A stretch of DNA of 64,000 nt from Bacillus swezeyi (GCF_001969815.1 NZ_MRBK01000011.1:1-64000), one strand, 5' to 3'; shown: positions 27,361 to 37,136, counted from the stretch's first letter. The notes: generated from the letters alone by a model not told the origin. Numbers and translations: made by a program.

Positions 27361-28752
27361 ATGGGAAAATACGAAATGAAAAAGTCAATGTCGCAGACAG
27401 ATGTGTTATTTTTGGCAATCGGAGCTATGCTGGGCTGGGGCTGGGTCGTTCTTTCAGGAGACTGGATTTTGACAGCCGGCTTTTTAGGCAGCACCATCGC
27501 GTTTATCATCGGCGGGATTCTTGTGATATTGATCGGTTTAACTTATGCGGAGCTTTCTTCTGCGATCCCGGAGACGGGGGGAGGACTGATTTTCGTCTAC
27601 AGGGCGTTCGGGCGAAAGCCGGCGTTCATCGCGGCCTGGGGCGTGCTGTTCGGCTATGTTTCAGTGATCACCTTTGAAGCGGTCGCACTGCCGACTGTGA
27701 TCGATTATGTACTGCCTGTTGAGCATCAAGGGTTTTTGTGGTCGCTCAGCAGCTGGGATGTGTATCTTACCTGGGTTTTGATTGGTTCCGGAGGAGCGGT
27801 CATTTTGACCGCGCTCAACTATTTCGGCGTCAAGCCGGCAGCTGTTTTTCAGTCGGTCTTTACGATTGCAATCATCGCAACCGGCTTTCTGCTATTGAGC
27901 GGCGCTTTAGTAAACGGTGATTTTGAAAATGTACAGCCGCTCTTTAAAGACGGTTTTTCCGGAATGATGTCCGTCCTCGTCATGATCCCGTTTTTGTTTG
28001 TCGGGTTTGACGTGATTCCTCAGGTGGCGGCAGAAATCAATGCGCCGAAAAAAATCATCGGCAAAATTTTAATCATTTCGATTATCAGCGCGGTTGTGTT
28101 CTACCTTTTAATCGTTTTCGGCGTGACGATGGGATTATCTGAAAGCGAGCTGGCGGCGACTTCTTTGGCGACTGCAGACGCCATGGTCAATCTTCTTGGC
28201 AGCCAGATGTTCGGCACTGTCCTGGTACTTGGAGGTGTGGCCGGCATTATCACGAGCTGGAACGCGTTTATCATCGGCGCGAGCCGCATCTTGTTTGCAA
28301 TGGCTGAAAAGGGGATGGTTCCGAAATGGTTCGGCTACATCCATCCGAAGTATAAGACGCCGACACATGCGATTTTGTTCCTTGGAGCGCTGGCGTTCTT
28401 CGCTCCGCTTTTGGGGCGCCCTGCCCTCGTGTGGATCGTCAATGCCGGGGGAACCGGGATTATTGTCGGGTATTTGATCGTGTCAATTGCATTCCTGAAG
28501 CTGAGAAAAACAGAGCCGGACTTAAACAGACCTTATAAAATCAATAAGTGGAAAACAACGGGTTTATCTGCTATCCTCTTAAGTGTTATCTTTCTTGCCT
28601 TTTATTTGCCGGGCATGCCGGCCGCATTGTCGTGGCCGTATGAATGGCTGATATTGGCGGGATGGACATTGATCGGATTGATTTTATACAACAGCAATTC
28701 AAATCATAAAGGGGAGGAGATTCAACATGACCAGCATGCTAGAAGTGTTTAA
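27361..28752 (+). CDS. APC-family amino-acid permease in the gab operon
   Basis: A 463-aa permease with about twelve membrane helices; [20 protein letters not shown] near residue 11 is the broken first helix of the APC fold and [13 protein letters not shown] near 62 the conserved second-helix motif. It does not look like the classical B. subtilis GabP (different N-terminus), which is encoded elsewhere. Its position between gabT and gabD, with its 3' end overlapping gabD by 26 nt, argues that it imports GABA or a related amine such as a longer omega-amino acid. Substrate inferred from context only. Confidence 0.85.
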   Translation: MGKYEMKKSMSQTDVLFLAIGAMLGWGWVVLSGDWILTAGFLGSTIAFIIGGILVILIGLTYAELSSAIPETGGGLIFVYRAFGRKPAFIAAWGVLFGYVSVITFEAVALPTVIDYVLPVEHQGFLWSLSSWDVYLTWVLIGSGGAVILTALNYFGVKPAAVFQSVFTIAIIATGFLLLSGALVNGDFENVQPLFKDGFSGMMSVLVMIPFLFVGFDVIPQVAAEINAPKKIIGKILIISIISAVVFYLLIVFGVTMGLSESELAATSLATADAMVNLLGSQMFGTVLVLGGVAGIITSWNAFIIGASRILFAMAEKGMVPKWFGYIHPKYKTPTHAILFLGALAFFAPLLGRPALVWIVNAGGTGIIVGYLIVSIAFLKLRKTEPDLNRPYKINKWKTTGLSAILLSVIFLAFYLPGMPAALSWPYEWLILAGWTLIGLILYNSNSNHKGEEIQHDQHARSV

Positions 28753-30121
28753 CCCGGCGACTGGAGAAAAAATCAAAGCGGTTCCCCGGCAATCCGGAAA
28801 GGAAGTCGAAGAAGCGGTCGAGCGGTCGCATGAAGCGTTTCAAACATGGTCCAAAACATCTGCTTCTGAAAGAGCGGGCTTGCTGAAAAAATGGTTTGAC
28901 CTCATTGTGGAGCAAAAAGAAGAACTGGCGAAGCTGATTACGCTTGAGAACGGAAAACCTTATCAAGAAGCACATGGGGAAGTGATGTACGCCGCGGGCT
29001 ATATCGAGTGGTATGCAGAGGAGGCGAAGCGCGTCTACGGCAGAACGGTTCCCGCATCTGTCACCAATAAGCGGATTGTCGTCACCCGTCAGGCTGTCGG
29101 TCCCGTTGCGGCCATCACGCCGTGGAACTTTCCGGCAGCGATGATCACGCGTAAAGCGGCGCCGGCACTCGCGGCGGGCTGCACCTTTATCATCAAGCCT
29201 GCTCCTGATACGCCATTGACAGCGCTTGAGCTGGTGCGCCTCGGACATGAAGCCGGCATTCCGAAAGACGTCCTTCAATGTGTAAACGGCGATGGGGAAG
29301 AGATCGGTTCTATTTTTACGAGCCATCCATTGATCCGCAAAATTACATTTACCGGGTCAACGCCTGTCGGCAAACATTTGATCAAAAACAGCGCCGATAC
29401 GGTGAAGCATGTATCAATGGAGCTTGGCGGACATGCGCCGCTGATCGTTGATGAAGATGCAAATATTGACCTGGCCGTTCAACAGACAATGCTTTCGAAA
29501 TACAGAAATGCCGGACAAACCTGTGTCTGTGCAAACCGTCTGATCGTCCATGAATCGATCAAGGACGAATTTGCAGAAAAACTCCGTGCAGAAGTCACCA
29601 AACTGAAAGTGGGGAACGGGCTTGACGAAGGTGTTTCAGTCGGTCCGATCATCAATAAAAAGGGCTTTCAGAAAATCGTCGATCAAATAAATGATGCGGT
29701 CGATAAAGGTGCAAAGGTTTTGATTGGCGCGGAATATGAACGTGATGATGAGAAATCATGCTATTTTGTTCATCCGACAGTACTGACGGATGTGGATGCT
29801 TCGATGACGATCATGCATGAGGAAACATTTGGTCCTGTTGCGCCGATTACGACTTTCAAAACATTGGACGAAGCGATCAAGCTTGCCAATGATACGCCAT
29901 ACGGCTTAGCCGCGTATTTCTTTACGGAAAACTACCGCCGCGGCATCTATTTGTCGGAAAACCTTGATTACGGTATTCTCGGCTGGAATGACGGCGGGCC
30001 GTCAACCGTACAAGCGCCGTTCGGCGGCATGAAGGAGAGCGGAATCGGCCGTGAAGGCGGACTGGAGGGCATAGAGCCTTATTTGGAAACGAAGTATTTG
30101 TCCATCGGTTTGGATGAGTAG
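28727..30121 (+). CDS. gabD: succinate-semialdehyde dehydrogenase GabD
   Basis: A 464-aa aldehyde dehydrogenase oxidising succinate semialdehyde to succinate with NAD(P)+. [20 protein letters not shown] near residue 135, FTGSTPVG near 207, catalytic Glu in MELGGHAP near 232 and catalytic Cys in [11 protein letters not shown] near 266. The second Cys two residues later is the redox-switch pair known in GabD. GGGGAGGAG lies upstream of the ATG, inside the preceding gene. Confidence 0.95.
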   Translation: MTSMLEVFNPATGEKIKAVPRQSGKEVEEAVERSHEAFQTWSKTSASERAGLLKKWFDLIVEQKEELAKLITLENGKPYQEAHGEVMYAAGYIEWYAEEAKRVYGRTVPASVTNKRIVVTRQAVGPVAAITPWNFPAAMITRKAAPALAAGCTFIIKPAPDTPLTALELVRLGHEAGIPKDVLQCVNGDGEEIGSIFTSHPLIRKITFTGSTPVGKHLIKNSADTVKHVSMELGGHAPLIVDEDANIDLAVQQTMLSKYRNAGQTCVCANRLIVHESIKDEFAEKLRAEVTKLKVGNGLDEGVSVGPIINKKGFQKIVDQINDAVDKGAKVLIGAEYERDDEKSCYFVHPTVLTDVDASMTIMHEETFGPVAPITTFKTLDEAIKLANDTPYGLAAYFFTENYRRGIYLSENLDYGILGWNDGGPSTVQAPFGGMKESGIGREGGLEGIEPYLETKYLSIGLDE

Positions 30122-30130
30122 TAACAGAGC

Positions 30131-30162
30131 AGAGCCCGTCCGGGGCAATCCGGGCGGGCTCT
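30131..30162. terminator. terminator of gabT-permease-gabD
   Basis: AGAGCCCG-CCGG / CCGG-CGGGCTCT stem with single mismatches, followed by TTTTTT on the plus strand; it also lies at the end of the convergent transporter gene. Confidence 0.82.
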
Positions 30163-30165
30163 TTT

Positions 30166-31050
30166 TTACGCATTCACATTTTCGGCGCTCATTTTATTCT
30201 TTCTGGGCTGATAGGAGACGTAAAAAATGCCCAGCAGAAGAAGAGCAATGCCGGCCCATGAAATAAGAGGCAGAGACTCTCTGACAAGCGCGGTCCCCAA
30301 AAGCGATGCGGTGAGCGGCTCGGCCAATGACAGGGTAACGGCTGTTGAAGCGGGTATTTTTGAAAGCCCTGCAGTAAACAAGAGATAGGCCGCTCCAGTG
30401 GCGATCACCCCGATATATACGCTCACAGCCATTCCCTGCACGGAGACGATCCAGCCAAGGTCATAGAGAAATAATAACGGCGCCAGCAGTACACCGCCTA
30501 AAGAGAAAACAACACCCGTAACAGCCTCAGGCTTTTGCTTTTGAAGAAGCTGTTTGCTAGTCAGCGTGTAAACGGCAAAGGAAAGCCCTGCCCCGAGCGC
30601 CAGCAAAATCCCTAAAAAGCTGCCTCCTGAGGAGGCGGATGGAATAAACAATAAAGATACGCCTGCTATTGCTGCCATCGTTGCGATCCACCATCTTGTC
30701 CGAGGGACCTTTTGATAGATGAGCCATTCGAGGCAGCCTGCGATAATCGGAGCGCTGCCGATCGCGACAACCGTTCCGACGGCAATGCCGGATAAGCTGA
30801 CGGCTGAAAAAAAGAAAGGCTGGTAAAATGCCATGCTCAAGGCTGCGATGATGAGTGTTCGAACAGGCCAGCCTTCGCGTTTCAACTGTCCGCGGAAAGC
30901 CGCGAAAAGCAGCAGGGTTAAGCCGCCGACTGCCATTCTGACGGCGCCAAAAACGACGGGTGCCGCTTCTTTTGGCGCAAATGCCTGGGTTGTTCCCGTC
31001 GTTCCCCATAACATGGCGGCAAGCAAGACAAATAGAATGGATATCCTCAT
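30166..31050 (-). CDS. EamA/DMT-family exporter
   Basis: A 294-aa transporter of the drug/metabolite superfamily with ten hydrophobic helices in two EamA repeats (about residues 5-130 and 145-285). The start at 31050 (MRISILFVLLAAMLWGTTG) follows GGGGAGAG; the longer frame lacks a good site. Relatives export amino acids or metabolites. Convergent with gabD; it has no obvious link to GABA metabolism apart from position. Confidence 0.85.
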   Translation of the reverse strand: MRISILFVLLAAMLWGTTGTTQAFAPKEAAPVVFGAVRMAVGGLTLLLFAAFRGQLKREGWPVRTLIIAALSMAFYQPFFFSAVSLSGIAVGTVVAIGSAPIIAGCLEWLIYQKVPRTRWWIATMAAIAGVSLLFIPSASSGGSFLGILLALGAGLSFAVYTLTSKQLLQKQKPEAVTGVVFSLGGVLLAPLLFLYDLGWIVSVQGMAVSVYIGVIATGAAYLLFTAGLSKIPASTAVTLSLAEPLTASLLGTALVRESLPLISWAGIALLLLGIFYVSYQPRKNKMSAENVNA

Positions 31051-31159
31051 ACTCTGATCTCTCCCCACGAAAAACTCGGTCATTAAGAGCTTTTTTTATT
31101 GTAAGACAAGTTTGACTTTTTTTAAATCGCCGTTGTATAAAAAGAGGCATGTTGATGAG

Positions 31160-31234
31160 ATGACCGCGCCGACGGTGCCGGACTTTACGCCATTCGGGTC
31201 CCGCAAAAGGAATAGGCTAAAAATCGAAAAATAA
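31160..31234 (+). pseudogene. short coding-like remnant
   Basis: A 24-codon frame MTAPTVPDFTPFGSRKRNR (and a few more residues) that also stays open upstream without a start site to about 31090. It is followed by TGGAGG, an apparent ribosome-binding site for a destroyed frame. Looks like the 3' tail of a lost gene; family not recognised. Confidence 0.3.
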
Positions 31235-31294
31235 TGGAGGAACCGGATGAAGAAATGAAAGTTCGTTACAGGCGGATGTTCGAGGGGAAAACAA

Positions 31295-31613
31295 ATGTTT
31301 AATAGTGAGCAGAAAGCCATTGAGTACGCCATTCAAGAAGAAAATATAAACAGAAAAATAGATTTGAATGATGAAACGTAATTGTTTTTCGATGCTCCGA
31401 ATCGGACGGAAATGGCTCACTTCATTCATCAAAATAACAAATATCAATGGTGTCACAGCTTAAATCAGTCGTTTTGAAATGGGATAACCCCAATTTAAAC
31501 GCTACTGCCGAATTCAAAACCCCTTAAACTTAGGGATTGCTGATACGGGATACGATATTGCACAGACCGTCGATGAAAAAACGGGCATTTATTATGAGAT
31601 TACGCCTGAATAG
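31295..31613 (+). pseudogene. decayed gene with in-frame stop and frameshifts
   Basis: Three frame segments read like one protein: MFNSEQKAIEYAIQEENINR up to a TAA at about 31379, then in the same frame LFFDAPNRTEMAHFIHQNN and KYQWCHSLNQSF; after a shift KWDNPNLNATAEFKTP; after another shift LGIADTGYDIAQTVDEKTG and IYYEITPE, TAG. The order, spacing and coding style suggest a single ancestral protein of about 105 aa. Family not recognised; together with the preceding tail it resembles the decayed end of a two-gene cassette. Confidence 0.45.
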
Positions 31614-31654
31614 TCTGAGACGCCTCCTTTCCAGAAAGATGAGAGAGTTTAAAA

Positions 31655-31680
31655 AGGCTGCCGAGATCTCTCGACAGCCT
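31655..31680. terminator. terminator of ycnKJI
   Basis: AGGCTG-CGAGA / TCTCG-CAGCCT stem just beyond the ycnI stop; an A/T-rich tail is present on both strands. Confidence 0.65.
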
Positions 31681-31690
31681 AAAGCTTTTT

Positions 31691-32326
31691 TTACGATTTT
31701 TTTCTGCGTACTGTTACGAACAATGCCGTTCCCCCAAGCAATACGGCCAGGATCGACAAAATGAGGGAAGCGGTTTGAATACCTGAGTTTCCCTGTGTTT
31801 CTGCCGGACTCTCTTTTGTTGTTGCTCCATGTTCATCAACCGTTTCGTGTCCGAGCTTGGAAGCATCGACGATGTTTGTCATCGAGTGGGGGGTATCGGC
31901 GTCTTCATCACCGGTCCATTCGACAATGCTTCCGTCTTTATAATACTGGAAGGCGTCCCATGCGGCTTGCTGTTCTTTATCAGGGTTTTTCGCCGTGAAG
32001 GTAAACTGCTGGAATTGCCCCGGCTGAATGCCTCCGTCTTTAGCTTCCCATGTCACCCTTGTCACTTTTCCATCTTTTTCTTCAGTGCTCGTTTTCCAGC
32101 CGGGGACAGGCTCATGCTGCTGGAATTCAACGCCGTTCGGCATACTGAGAACGACTTTTGTCGTTGCAATATCTTTTTCAACCGGTACTTTGATTGTATA
32201 TGTTTCCCATGATCCCGCCGCGGATTCGTCCGGTTTTACGGTGACGTGGGCGCTGACAGGTGCGGCAATAAGCAGAAGCGCTGCACATACGGCGCTTAAA
32301 AACATGTTTCGTTTAAACATTGACAT
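31691..32326 (-). CDS. ycnI: copper-binding protein YcnI (DUF1775)
   Basis: A 211-aa exported protein anchored by a C-terminal helix (about 185-205) with basic tail VRRKKS. The signal peptide ends PVSA-HV, so mature YcnI begins with His, the residue that binds Cu(II) together with Trp and Glu in the YcnI copper site. The DUF1775 domain covers about 28-150. The ATG overlaps the ycnJ stop (TGATG). Last gene of ycnK-ycnJ-ycnI; in B. subtilis the set is induced under copper limitation. Confidence 0.92.
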   Translation of the reverse strand: MSMFKRNMFLSAVCAALLLIAAPVSAHVTVKPDESAAGSWETYTIKVPVEKDIATTKVVLSMPNGVEFQQHEPVPGWKTSTEEKDGKVTRVTWEAKDGGIQPGQFQQFTFTAKNPDKEQQAAWDAFQYYKDGSIVEWTGDEDADTPHSMTNIVDASKLGHETVDEHGATTKESPAETQGNSGIQTASLILSILAVLLGGTALFVTVRRKKS

Positions 32327-33960
32327 CAAAACTCCTTTTTATTGATTTTTGCGTTAAAAACCGTTCTGGTTTCATCAAATGATGCTGTTAATCCATGCAC
32401 CCGGATTTTCCAGATACCTTCTTCGTTCAAGTTTAAATTTTTTGACTGGAACACGCCCTTTTCATTTTTGGAAAGGGTGAAGGTGCTTTCCTTGCTGTCG
32501 CCGAAAAGCCCTGTTTTCGAGACCGTTAAGTCGATTTTCTGAATATCTTTGATCACTTCTCCGTTCCGGTCCCTGACAATGACTTCAAATGTATTCGATC
32601 CGGGCATGTTCGGGCTGATTCTCAGTGACAGGGTTTCTCCGTCCGTCAGCTGTTTTGTTTCATTAAACGGCTGCGGAAGCGGTGCCGGCGGGCTTGGAAT
32701 ATTGGTGAAAACGGCTGTTGTCAAGAGAATGAGAAGTCCGATTGCCCATTCGGCTTTGATCGTGCGTCCAGAGTTTTTCGGTTTTTTTCTGAAGCGGACA
32801 TAATGAAATGCTCCGAAGCCGATCATCATCAGGACGAGTGCTGATTTCATGAGAAGCGTTTTTCCGTAATGGGTCTCCAGAAGGTTATTCAATGTGTGCA
32901 CAATGAAAAAACTGTTTAACAGTCCAGAAAACACGATCATCCCCGCTGAACCGAGCGCCCATGGTGAAAATCGTCTGATCGTCGCCCAAATATGGTCTTT
33001 ATCAGGCTTGAGCCAGTCTTTTCCGAAAAACAGCACAATGGCCGCGAGCCCCCCGGTCCAGACGGAAGCTGCCGTCAAGTGAATGAAGTCCATAGCTGTC
33101 GTCATATAGCTGTAGCTCGTTGCAGCGGCATGGCCGGAAAGTGATTTCACAAATAAAAGACCCATAAACAGGATCATACCCGCTATGCCGTTCAACCGGC
33201 CGGCTTTCAGCGAGAAAACGGCAAGCAGAGTGATCAAGGCGATGTTGATCATCCATAACATCCCGCCTGTCGTATGCAGAAGCGTTTCCTTTAACAGCCC
33301 AGGCTGAAAGGCATCTGCCCATGAAACACCAGCATTTGTTTTTGTCTGCAGCGGCAGCTGAATGATGATGGCAGCGCCGATGAAAAGGAGTGCGAGCTTC
33401 ATAACCCGCTGAACGCGGCGGCGCCTGTTTTGCGGCCAGCCGTTTTCCGGACGGTGCCAGACAAGCTGAAAAAGGACGGCTCCCATGAACAGGGAAAAGC
33501 CTGTATAAAGAAGCGCGCGTTCGATGACGGTATCGGCCGAAGGCAGGTTTGCCGAGCCGCTCTGCTGGTCTTTCGGCAATCCGCCTTGTATGTTCCCGAT
33601 GCTGAATGGGATCGTTCCTGAAACGGGATGCCCGTCAGCTGAGACGGCCCGCCATTCAGCCGAATAAATATCATCCTTTAAATTGTTATTCAGCTTGACG
33701 GTCATGATTTTTGGGTTTTGCGGATCGATTTGAGTCTTGCCTGAATCGACGCGCTTGCCCGAAGAATTTCTGACCGTTATCGAATGAAACCCTTCCTGTA
33801 TCGCTTCATTGAACTCAATTTTCATTTGGTCCGGCGCTTTTTTCAGCTCTTGGTTTTCTGCAGGCGCCGAATTGACGATATAAGCGTGAGCAAAGGCGGC
33901 TTTTGGCAGCAGGATGAAACAAAGAACGGCCATGACTGTCCAGAGTGTTGCTCTTTTCAT
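32326..33960 (-). CDS. ycnJ: copper importer YcnJ (CopC-CopD fusion)
   Basis: A 544-aa fusion. A signal peptide from MKRATLWTVMAVL ends FAHA, leaving mature His at or near the N-terminus; residues about 25-120 are a CopC domain (AHAYIVNSAPAENQ), about 150-430 the eight-helix CopD channel, and about 435-544 an extracytoplasmic YtkA-like domain. An alternative GTG at 33993 overlaps the ycnK stop (GTGA) but has no SD and gives an odd N-terminus; translation is probably coupled to ycnK either way. Needed for growth under copper starvation in B. subtilis. Confidence 0.9.
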   Translation of the reverse strand: MKRATLWTVMAVLCFILLPKAAFAHAYIVNSAPAENQELKKAPDQMKIEFNEAIQEGFHSITVRNSSGKRVDSGKTQIDPQNPKIMTVKLNNNLKDDIYSAEWRAVSADGHPVSGTIPFSIGNIQGGLPKDQQSGSANLPSADTVIERALLYTGFSLFMGAVLFQLVWHRPENGWPQNRRRRVQRVMKLALLFIGAAIIIQLPLQTKTNAGVSWADAFQPGLLKETLLHTTGGMLWMINIALITLLAVFSLKAGRLNGIAGMILFMGLLFVKSLSGHAAATSYSYMTTAMDFIHLTAASVWTGGLAAIVLFFGKDWLKPDKDHIWATIRRFSPWALGSAGMIVFSGLLNSFFIVHTLNNLLETHYGKTLLMKSALVLMMIGFGAFHYVRFRKKPKNSGRTIKAEWAIGLLILLTTAVFTNIPSPPAPLPQPFNETKQLTDGETLSLRISPNMPGSNTFEVIVRDRNGEVIKDIQKIDLTVSKTGLFGDSKESTFTLSKNEKGVFQSKNLNLNEEGIWKIRVHGLTASFDETRTVFNAKINKKEF

Positions 33961-33989
33961 AACATTCATCCAATCTTTCATCAAAAATT

Positions 33990-34565
33990 TCACGTTTTCA
34001 GGCTGCAGCAGCTGTCCTTCATATTTTTCTGAATGTCTCGCGCTGCATCATCGAAAGATAAAAGCTTTCCCCCGAAACCCTTTTTAAATTTCTCCGCATC
34101 AGCTGCCGAAGCGAACGGAATCGCCTGCGGCTCGCAGCAATGCAAATGCAGCTCCGCATCCAGCAGAAAAACGGCCATTCTTGCGCTGATCGTTGTATCC
34201 AATAAAAAGTCCCTGCAGATGATCTGTGATATATCATCCTTTATTTTTTCATAACGCAGCATGGCGCAGTGGGCACAGCAAAAGTGTTCAATCCGGCTGT
34301 CGGTTCTTACGATCTGCACGGACAGCCTCGAGTTTGCCGCTCCTTTTCCGCAAACGAAACAAAGCTGACCCGGCTGCTGTTTCGGCCGGTTTAAAGCGAT
34401 TCCGCCCGCCGTCTTGATGACTTGGCCGTTTTCGATAAGCGGTTTAATATCACGGTACACTGTCATTTCCGAGACGTTCAGTCTTTTTGAAATGTCCGAA
34501 ATCCGGAGCGTCTCCTCTTCTTTGATCCATGATAAAATTTGCTGCCTCCGTTTAATTGGTAGCAT
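33990..34565 (-). CDS. ycnK: copper-responsive repressor YcnK
   Basis: A 191-aa regulator: DeoR-type winged helix at residues 1-60 (RRQQILSWIKEEETLRISDI, LNVSEMTVYRDIKPL) and a C-terminal NosL-like domain with metal-binding candidates CFVCGKG near residue 71, FCCAHCAM near 95 and a terminal CC. GGAGGGGGAG precedes the ATG. It represses ycnJ when copper is sufficient in B. subtilis. First gene of the ycnKJI operon and divergent from nasB. Confidence 0.92.
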   Translation of the reverse strand: MLPIKRRQQILSWIKEEETLRISDISKRLNVSEMTVYRDIKPLIENGQVIKTAGGIALNRPKQQPGQLCFVCGKGAANSRLSVQIVRTDSRIEHFCCAHCAMLRYEKIKDDISQIICRDFLLDTTISARMAVFLLDAELHLHCCEPQAIPFASAADAEKFKKGFGGKLLSFDDAARDIQKNMKDSCCSLKT

Positions 34566-34736
34566 TCTCCCCCTCCATTCTTCATTCCTATATGTATTAG
34601 CCTAGTAGATTGAAGCAAAAGAAACAAGCAGGAGATGATAAAAAATGTGATAATATGTTGAACTTTAACAACGGTGTTTTGCAGTGCGCATTTCCTGATG
34701 GGAAATGGGTGAAACGGTACGGTTTCAAAATTCTTT

Positions 34737-34753
34737 TGTCAGGAAATGTAACA
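34737..34753. promoter_or_regulatory. TnrA/GlnR-type box upstream of nasB
   Basis: TGTCAGGAAATGTAACA fits TGTNANAWWWTMTNACA at 15 of 17 positions. Its centre lies about 47 bp upstream of the predicted transcription start, the position from which TnrA activates nasB in B. subtilis under nitrogen limitation. Confidence 0.75.
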
Positions 34754-34756
34754 GGT

Positions 34757-34785
34757 TTGAACGCTTTAGCAAAGCAATGTGAAAT
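34757..34785 (+). promoter_or_regulatory. nasB promoter
   Basis: TTGAAC (34757-34762), 17 bp, TGAAAT (34780-34785). Elements are weak, as expected for an activator-dependent promoter placed next to the TnrA box. Confidence 0.5.
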
Positions 34786-34825
34786 AATAATACGGAGTTC
34801 AACAACTGCAGAGGGGAGGGAGAAT

Positions 34826-37135
34826 ATGGGGAAACAAAGGTTGGTTTTAATAGGAAACGGCATGGCGGGGGTTCGTTCGATTGAAGAGATTTTAAAGCTG
34901 GAAAAGGAGTTTGAGATCGTCATCATCGGCAGCGAGCCCCATCTGAATTATAATCGCATTTTGCTGTCTTCCGTCCTTCAGGGCGAAGCTGATATGCCGG
35001 ATATAACGCTCAGCACCCGCAGCTGGTATGAAGAAAACGGGATTGCTCTTTATACTGGAGAAACAGCTGTCAGAATCAACACTGATAAGCGGACGGTGGC
35101 TACTGACCAAAACCGTGAAATATCCTATGACAAGCTGATTATCGCGACAGGATCTTCCCCGTTTATCCTCCCGATTCAGGGTGCAGACAAAGAAGGGGTA
35201 TATGGATTTCGCACGATAGAAGACTGCCGGGCATTCATAGATGCATCAAGACAGTTTCAAAAAGCGGTCGTCATCGGCGGAGGTATTTTAGGGCTTGAGG
35301 CGGCGATGGGACTTGTGAATCTTGGGATGGACGTCGATGTGGTACAGCATTCCTCCCATATCATGCAAAGCCAGCTTGACCCGCCTGCATCTGCCATGCT
35401 GCAGGATGAGCTGGAACGCCGGGGCATTCGTTTTCTTTTAGAAAAAGATACGGAAGAGATTTTGGGAACGGGCCGAGCCGAGGGGATGCGGTTCAAGGAC
35501 GGAACGAAGATTCGCGCCGATCTGATCGTCATGGCTGCCGGTGTCAGACCGAATATTGAGCTGGCAAAGACGAGCGGCATTTCGATCAACAGGGGCATCA
35601 TCGTCAACGACTATATGCAGACAAATGTCCCAAATGTTTATGCTGTCGGAGAATGTGCGGAGCATAATGGAATCGTATATGGATTGATCAAGCCGTTATA
35701 TGAGCAGGGAGAAGTGCTGGCAAAGCATATTTGCGGCTCGGAATGCGGCGGATATCATGGGTCCGTCCAGTCCGCAACTTTGAAAATAGCGGGAGTCGAC
35801 GTATTTTCAGCGGGCAACATCACAGAGGATGAAACGACAACGGCCATCAAACTACTTGATGAGTCAGCCGGAATTTATAAAAAAGCGGTTTTTCAAGCTG
35901 ACAAAATGGCCGGTGTCATCTTATACGGGGACACAAGCAGCAAACAAAAGCTGCTCGAAAGCATCGTAAAACAAAGGGATATTACAGTTGTGAAAAAAGA
36001 GTTTTTTCAATCCGGGGAAGAAAATTCAGTTGCTTCAATGCCGCTTGGAGAAACGATCTGCCAATGCAATGCGGTTTCAAAAGGAACGATTATCGAAGCC
36101 GTCCGCATCCACGGGTTGAAAACGGCTGATGATGTGAAGCGCTGTACAAAGGCTTCCGCATCCTGCGGAGGCTGCAAACCGTTGATCGAAGAATTGCTGA
36201 TTCATGCCTCAGATCAGCAATATGACGCACAGATCGCAAATAAAGCGATGTGCTCCTGCACTTCATTAACGGAAGATGAAGTCGTGAACGAAATACAGAT
36301 GAGACATCTTTCTTCCGTTCAGGACGTCATCTCAGCGCTGGGATGGAAAAACAGCAGCGGATGCTCTTACTGCGTGCCTGCGATTCATTATTATTTAAGG
36401 ATGATTCGGCCGCGGGCGGAAGAAAGCGTCCTGTTTGAGCCGGAGCAGGAAGGCGGCACATCCGTGCTTGTTCCGCAAATGTACGGAGGACGGACAAATG
36501 CCGATGAGCTGAAAAGGATTGCCGATGTGATCGAAAAATACCACATTCCCCAGGCATTTATTACACACGGGCAAAGGCTGAGGCTCTCAGGAGTCAAACG
36601 GGAGCATCTGCAAAGCGTAAAAGAAGAGCTGCAAATGCCTGTTTGTCCGCCGCAGAAGCAGGCGATCGGCACGATTAAAACATGTTCATGCGGACCTGAT
36701 GACGCGGTTCAAACATTGGCGGCTGATTTGGAAAGAGCAGCGGAATCCCTGCTGATTCCGGCGAAAGTCTCGATCGGAATATCGGCATGCTTGGATGATT
36801 GTGTATATGCAGCCGTACAGGATATCGGAATCCTTAAGGCAAACAGAGGATGGGACATATATGCCGGCGGTCAAGGAGGCCAAAACGCTTCTGCCGGAGA
36901 GCTGCTGTCTGTGGCTGAAACGGCGGCGGAAGCTGGAGAATTGCTTAAAGGTTTTCTCCAGTATTACCGTGAAACGGCAAATTACCTTGAACAAATCAGG
37001 CAGTGGATCGAACGCGTCGGCATCATTCATATAAGAGAGGTTTTATTTGATAACTGGCTTCGAAGTCAGCTGATCGAACGGCTCAAAGCAGAAAAGAGGC
37101 TGATGGAGCAAGAAATGATAAAAGGGCTGATGTGA
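34826..37135 (+). CDS. nasB: nitrate reductase electron-transfer subunit NasB
   Basis: A 769-aa flavoprotein passing electrons from NAD(P)H to NasC. The start at 34826 (MGKQRLVLIGNGMAG) follows GGGGAGGGAG; the open frame reaches back to 34610 through the promoter and is not translated. FAD site GNGMAGVRSIEE near residue 8, NAD site VVIGGGILGLEAA near 147. Two BFD-type [2Fe-2S] domains: CQCN...CGGC near 412-450 and CSC...CSYC near 478-515. The C-terminal nitrite-reductase-like domain is degenerate: TCSCGPDD replaces the TCVGEQFC of NasD although SACLDDC keeps one Cys pair. Confidence 0.94.
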   Translation: MGKQRLVLIGNGMAGVRSIEEILKLEKEFEIVIIGSEPHLNYNRILLSSVLQGEADMPDITLSTRSWYEENGIALYTGETAVRINTDKRTVATDQNREISYDKLIIATGSSPFILPIQGADKEGVYGFRTIEDCRAFIDASRQFQKAVVIGGGILGLEAAMGLVNLGMDVDVVQHSSHIMQSQLDPPASAMLQDELERRGIRFLLEKDTEEILGTGRAEGMRFKDGTKIRADLIVMAAGVRPNIELAKTSGISINRGIIVNDYMQTNVPNVYAVGECAEHNGIVYGLIKPLYEQGEVLAKHICGSECGGYHGSVQSATLKIAGVDVFSAGNITEDETTTAIKLLDESAGIYKKAVFQADKMAGVILYGDTSSKQKLLESIVKQRDITVVKKEFFQSGEENSVASMPLGETICQCNAVSKGTIIEAVRIHGLKTADDVKRCTKASASCGGCKPLIEELLIHASDQQYDAQIANKAMCSCTSLTEDEVVNEIQMRHLSSVQDVISALGWKNSSGCSYCVPAIHYYLRMIRPRAEESVLFEPEQEGGTSVLVPQMYGGRTNADELKRIADVIEKYHIPQAFITHGQRLRLSGVKREHLQSVKEELQMPVCPPQKQAIGTIKTCSCGPDDAVQTLAADLERAAESLLIPAKVSIGISACLDDCVYAAVQDIGILKANRGWDIYAGGQGGQNASAGELLSVAETAAEAGELLKGFLQYYRETANYLEQIRQWIERVGIIHIREVLFDNWLRSQLIERLKAEKRLMEQEMIKGLM

Positions 37136-37136
37136 A

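Noticed and set aside
33961-33993. GTG start of YcnJ overlapping the ycnK stop
   Set aside because: No SD and an acidic/aromatic N-terminal extension spoils the signal peptide; kept only as an alternative.
34610-34825. 72-residue N-terminal extension of NasB
   Set aside because: It would translate through the TnrA box and promoter; the ATG at 34826 has a strong SD and matches paralogue NasD.
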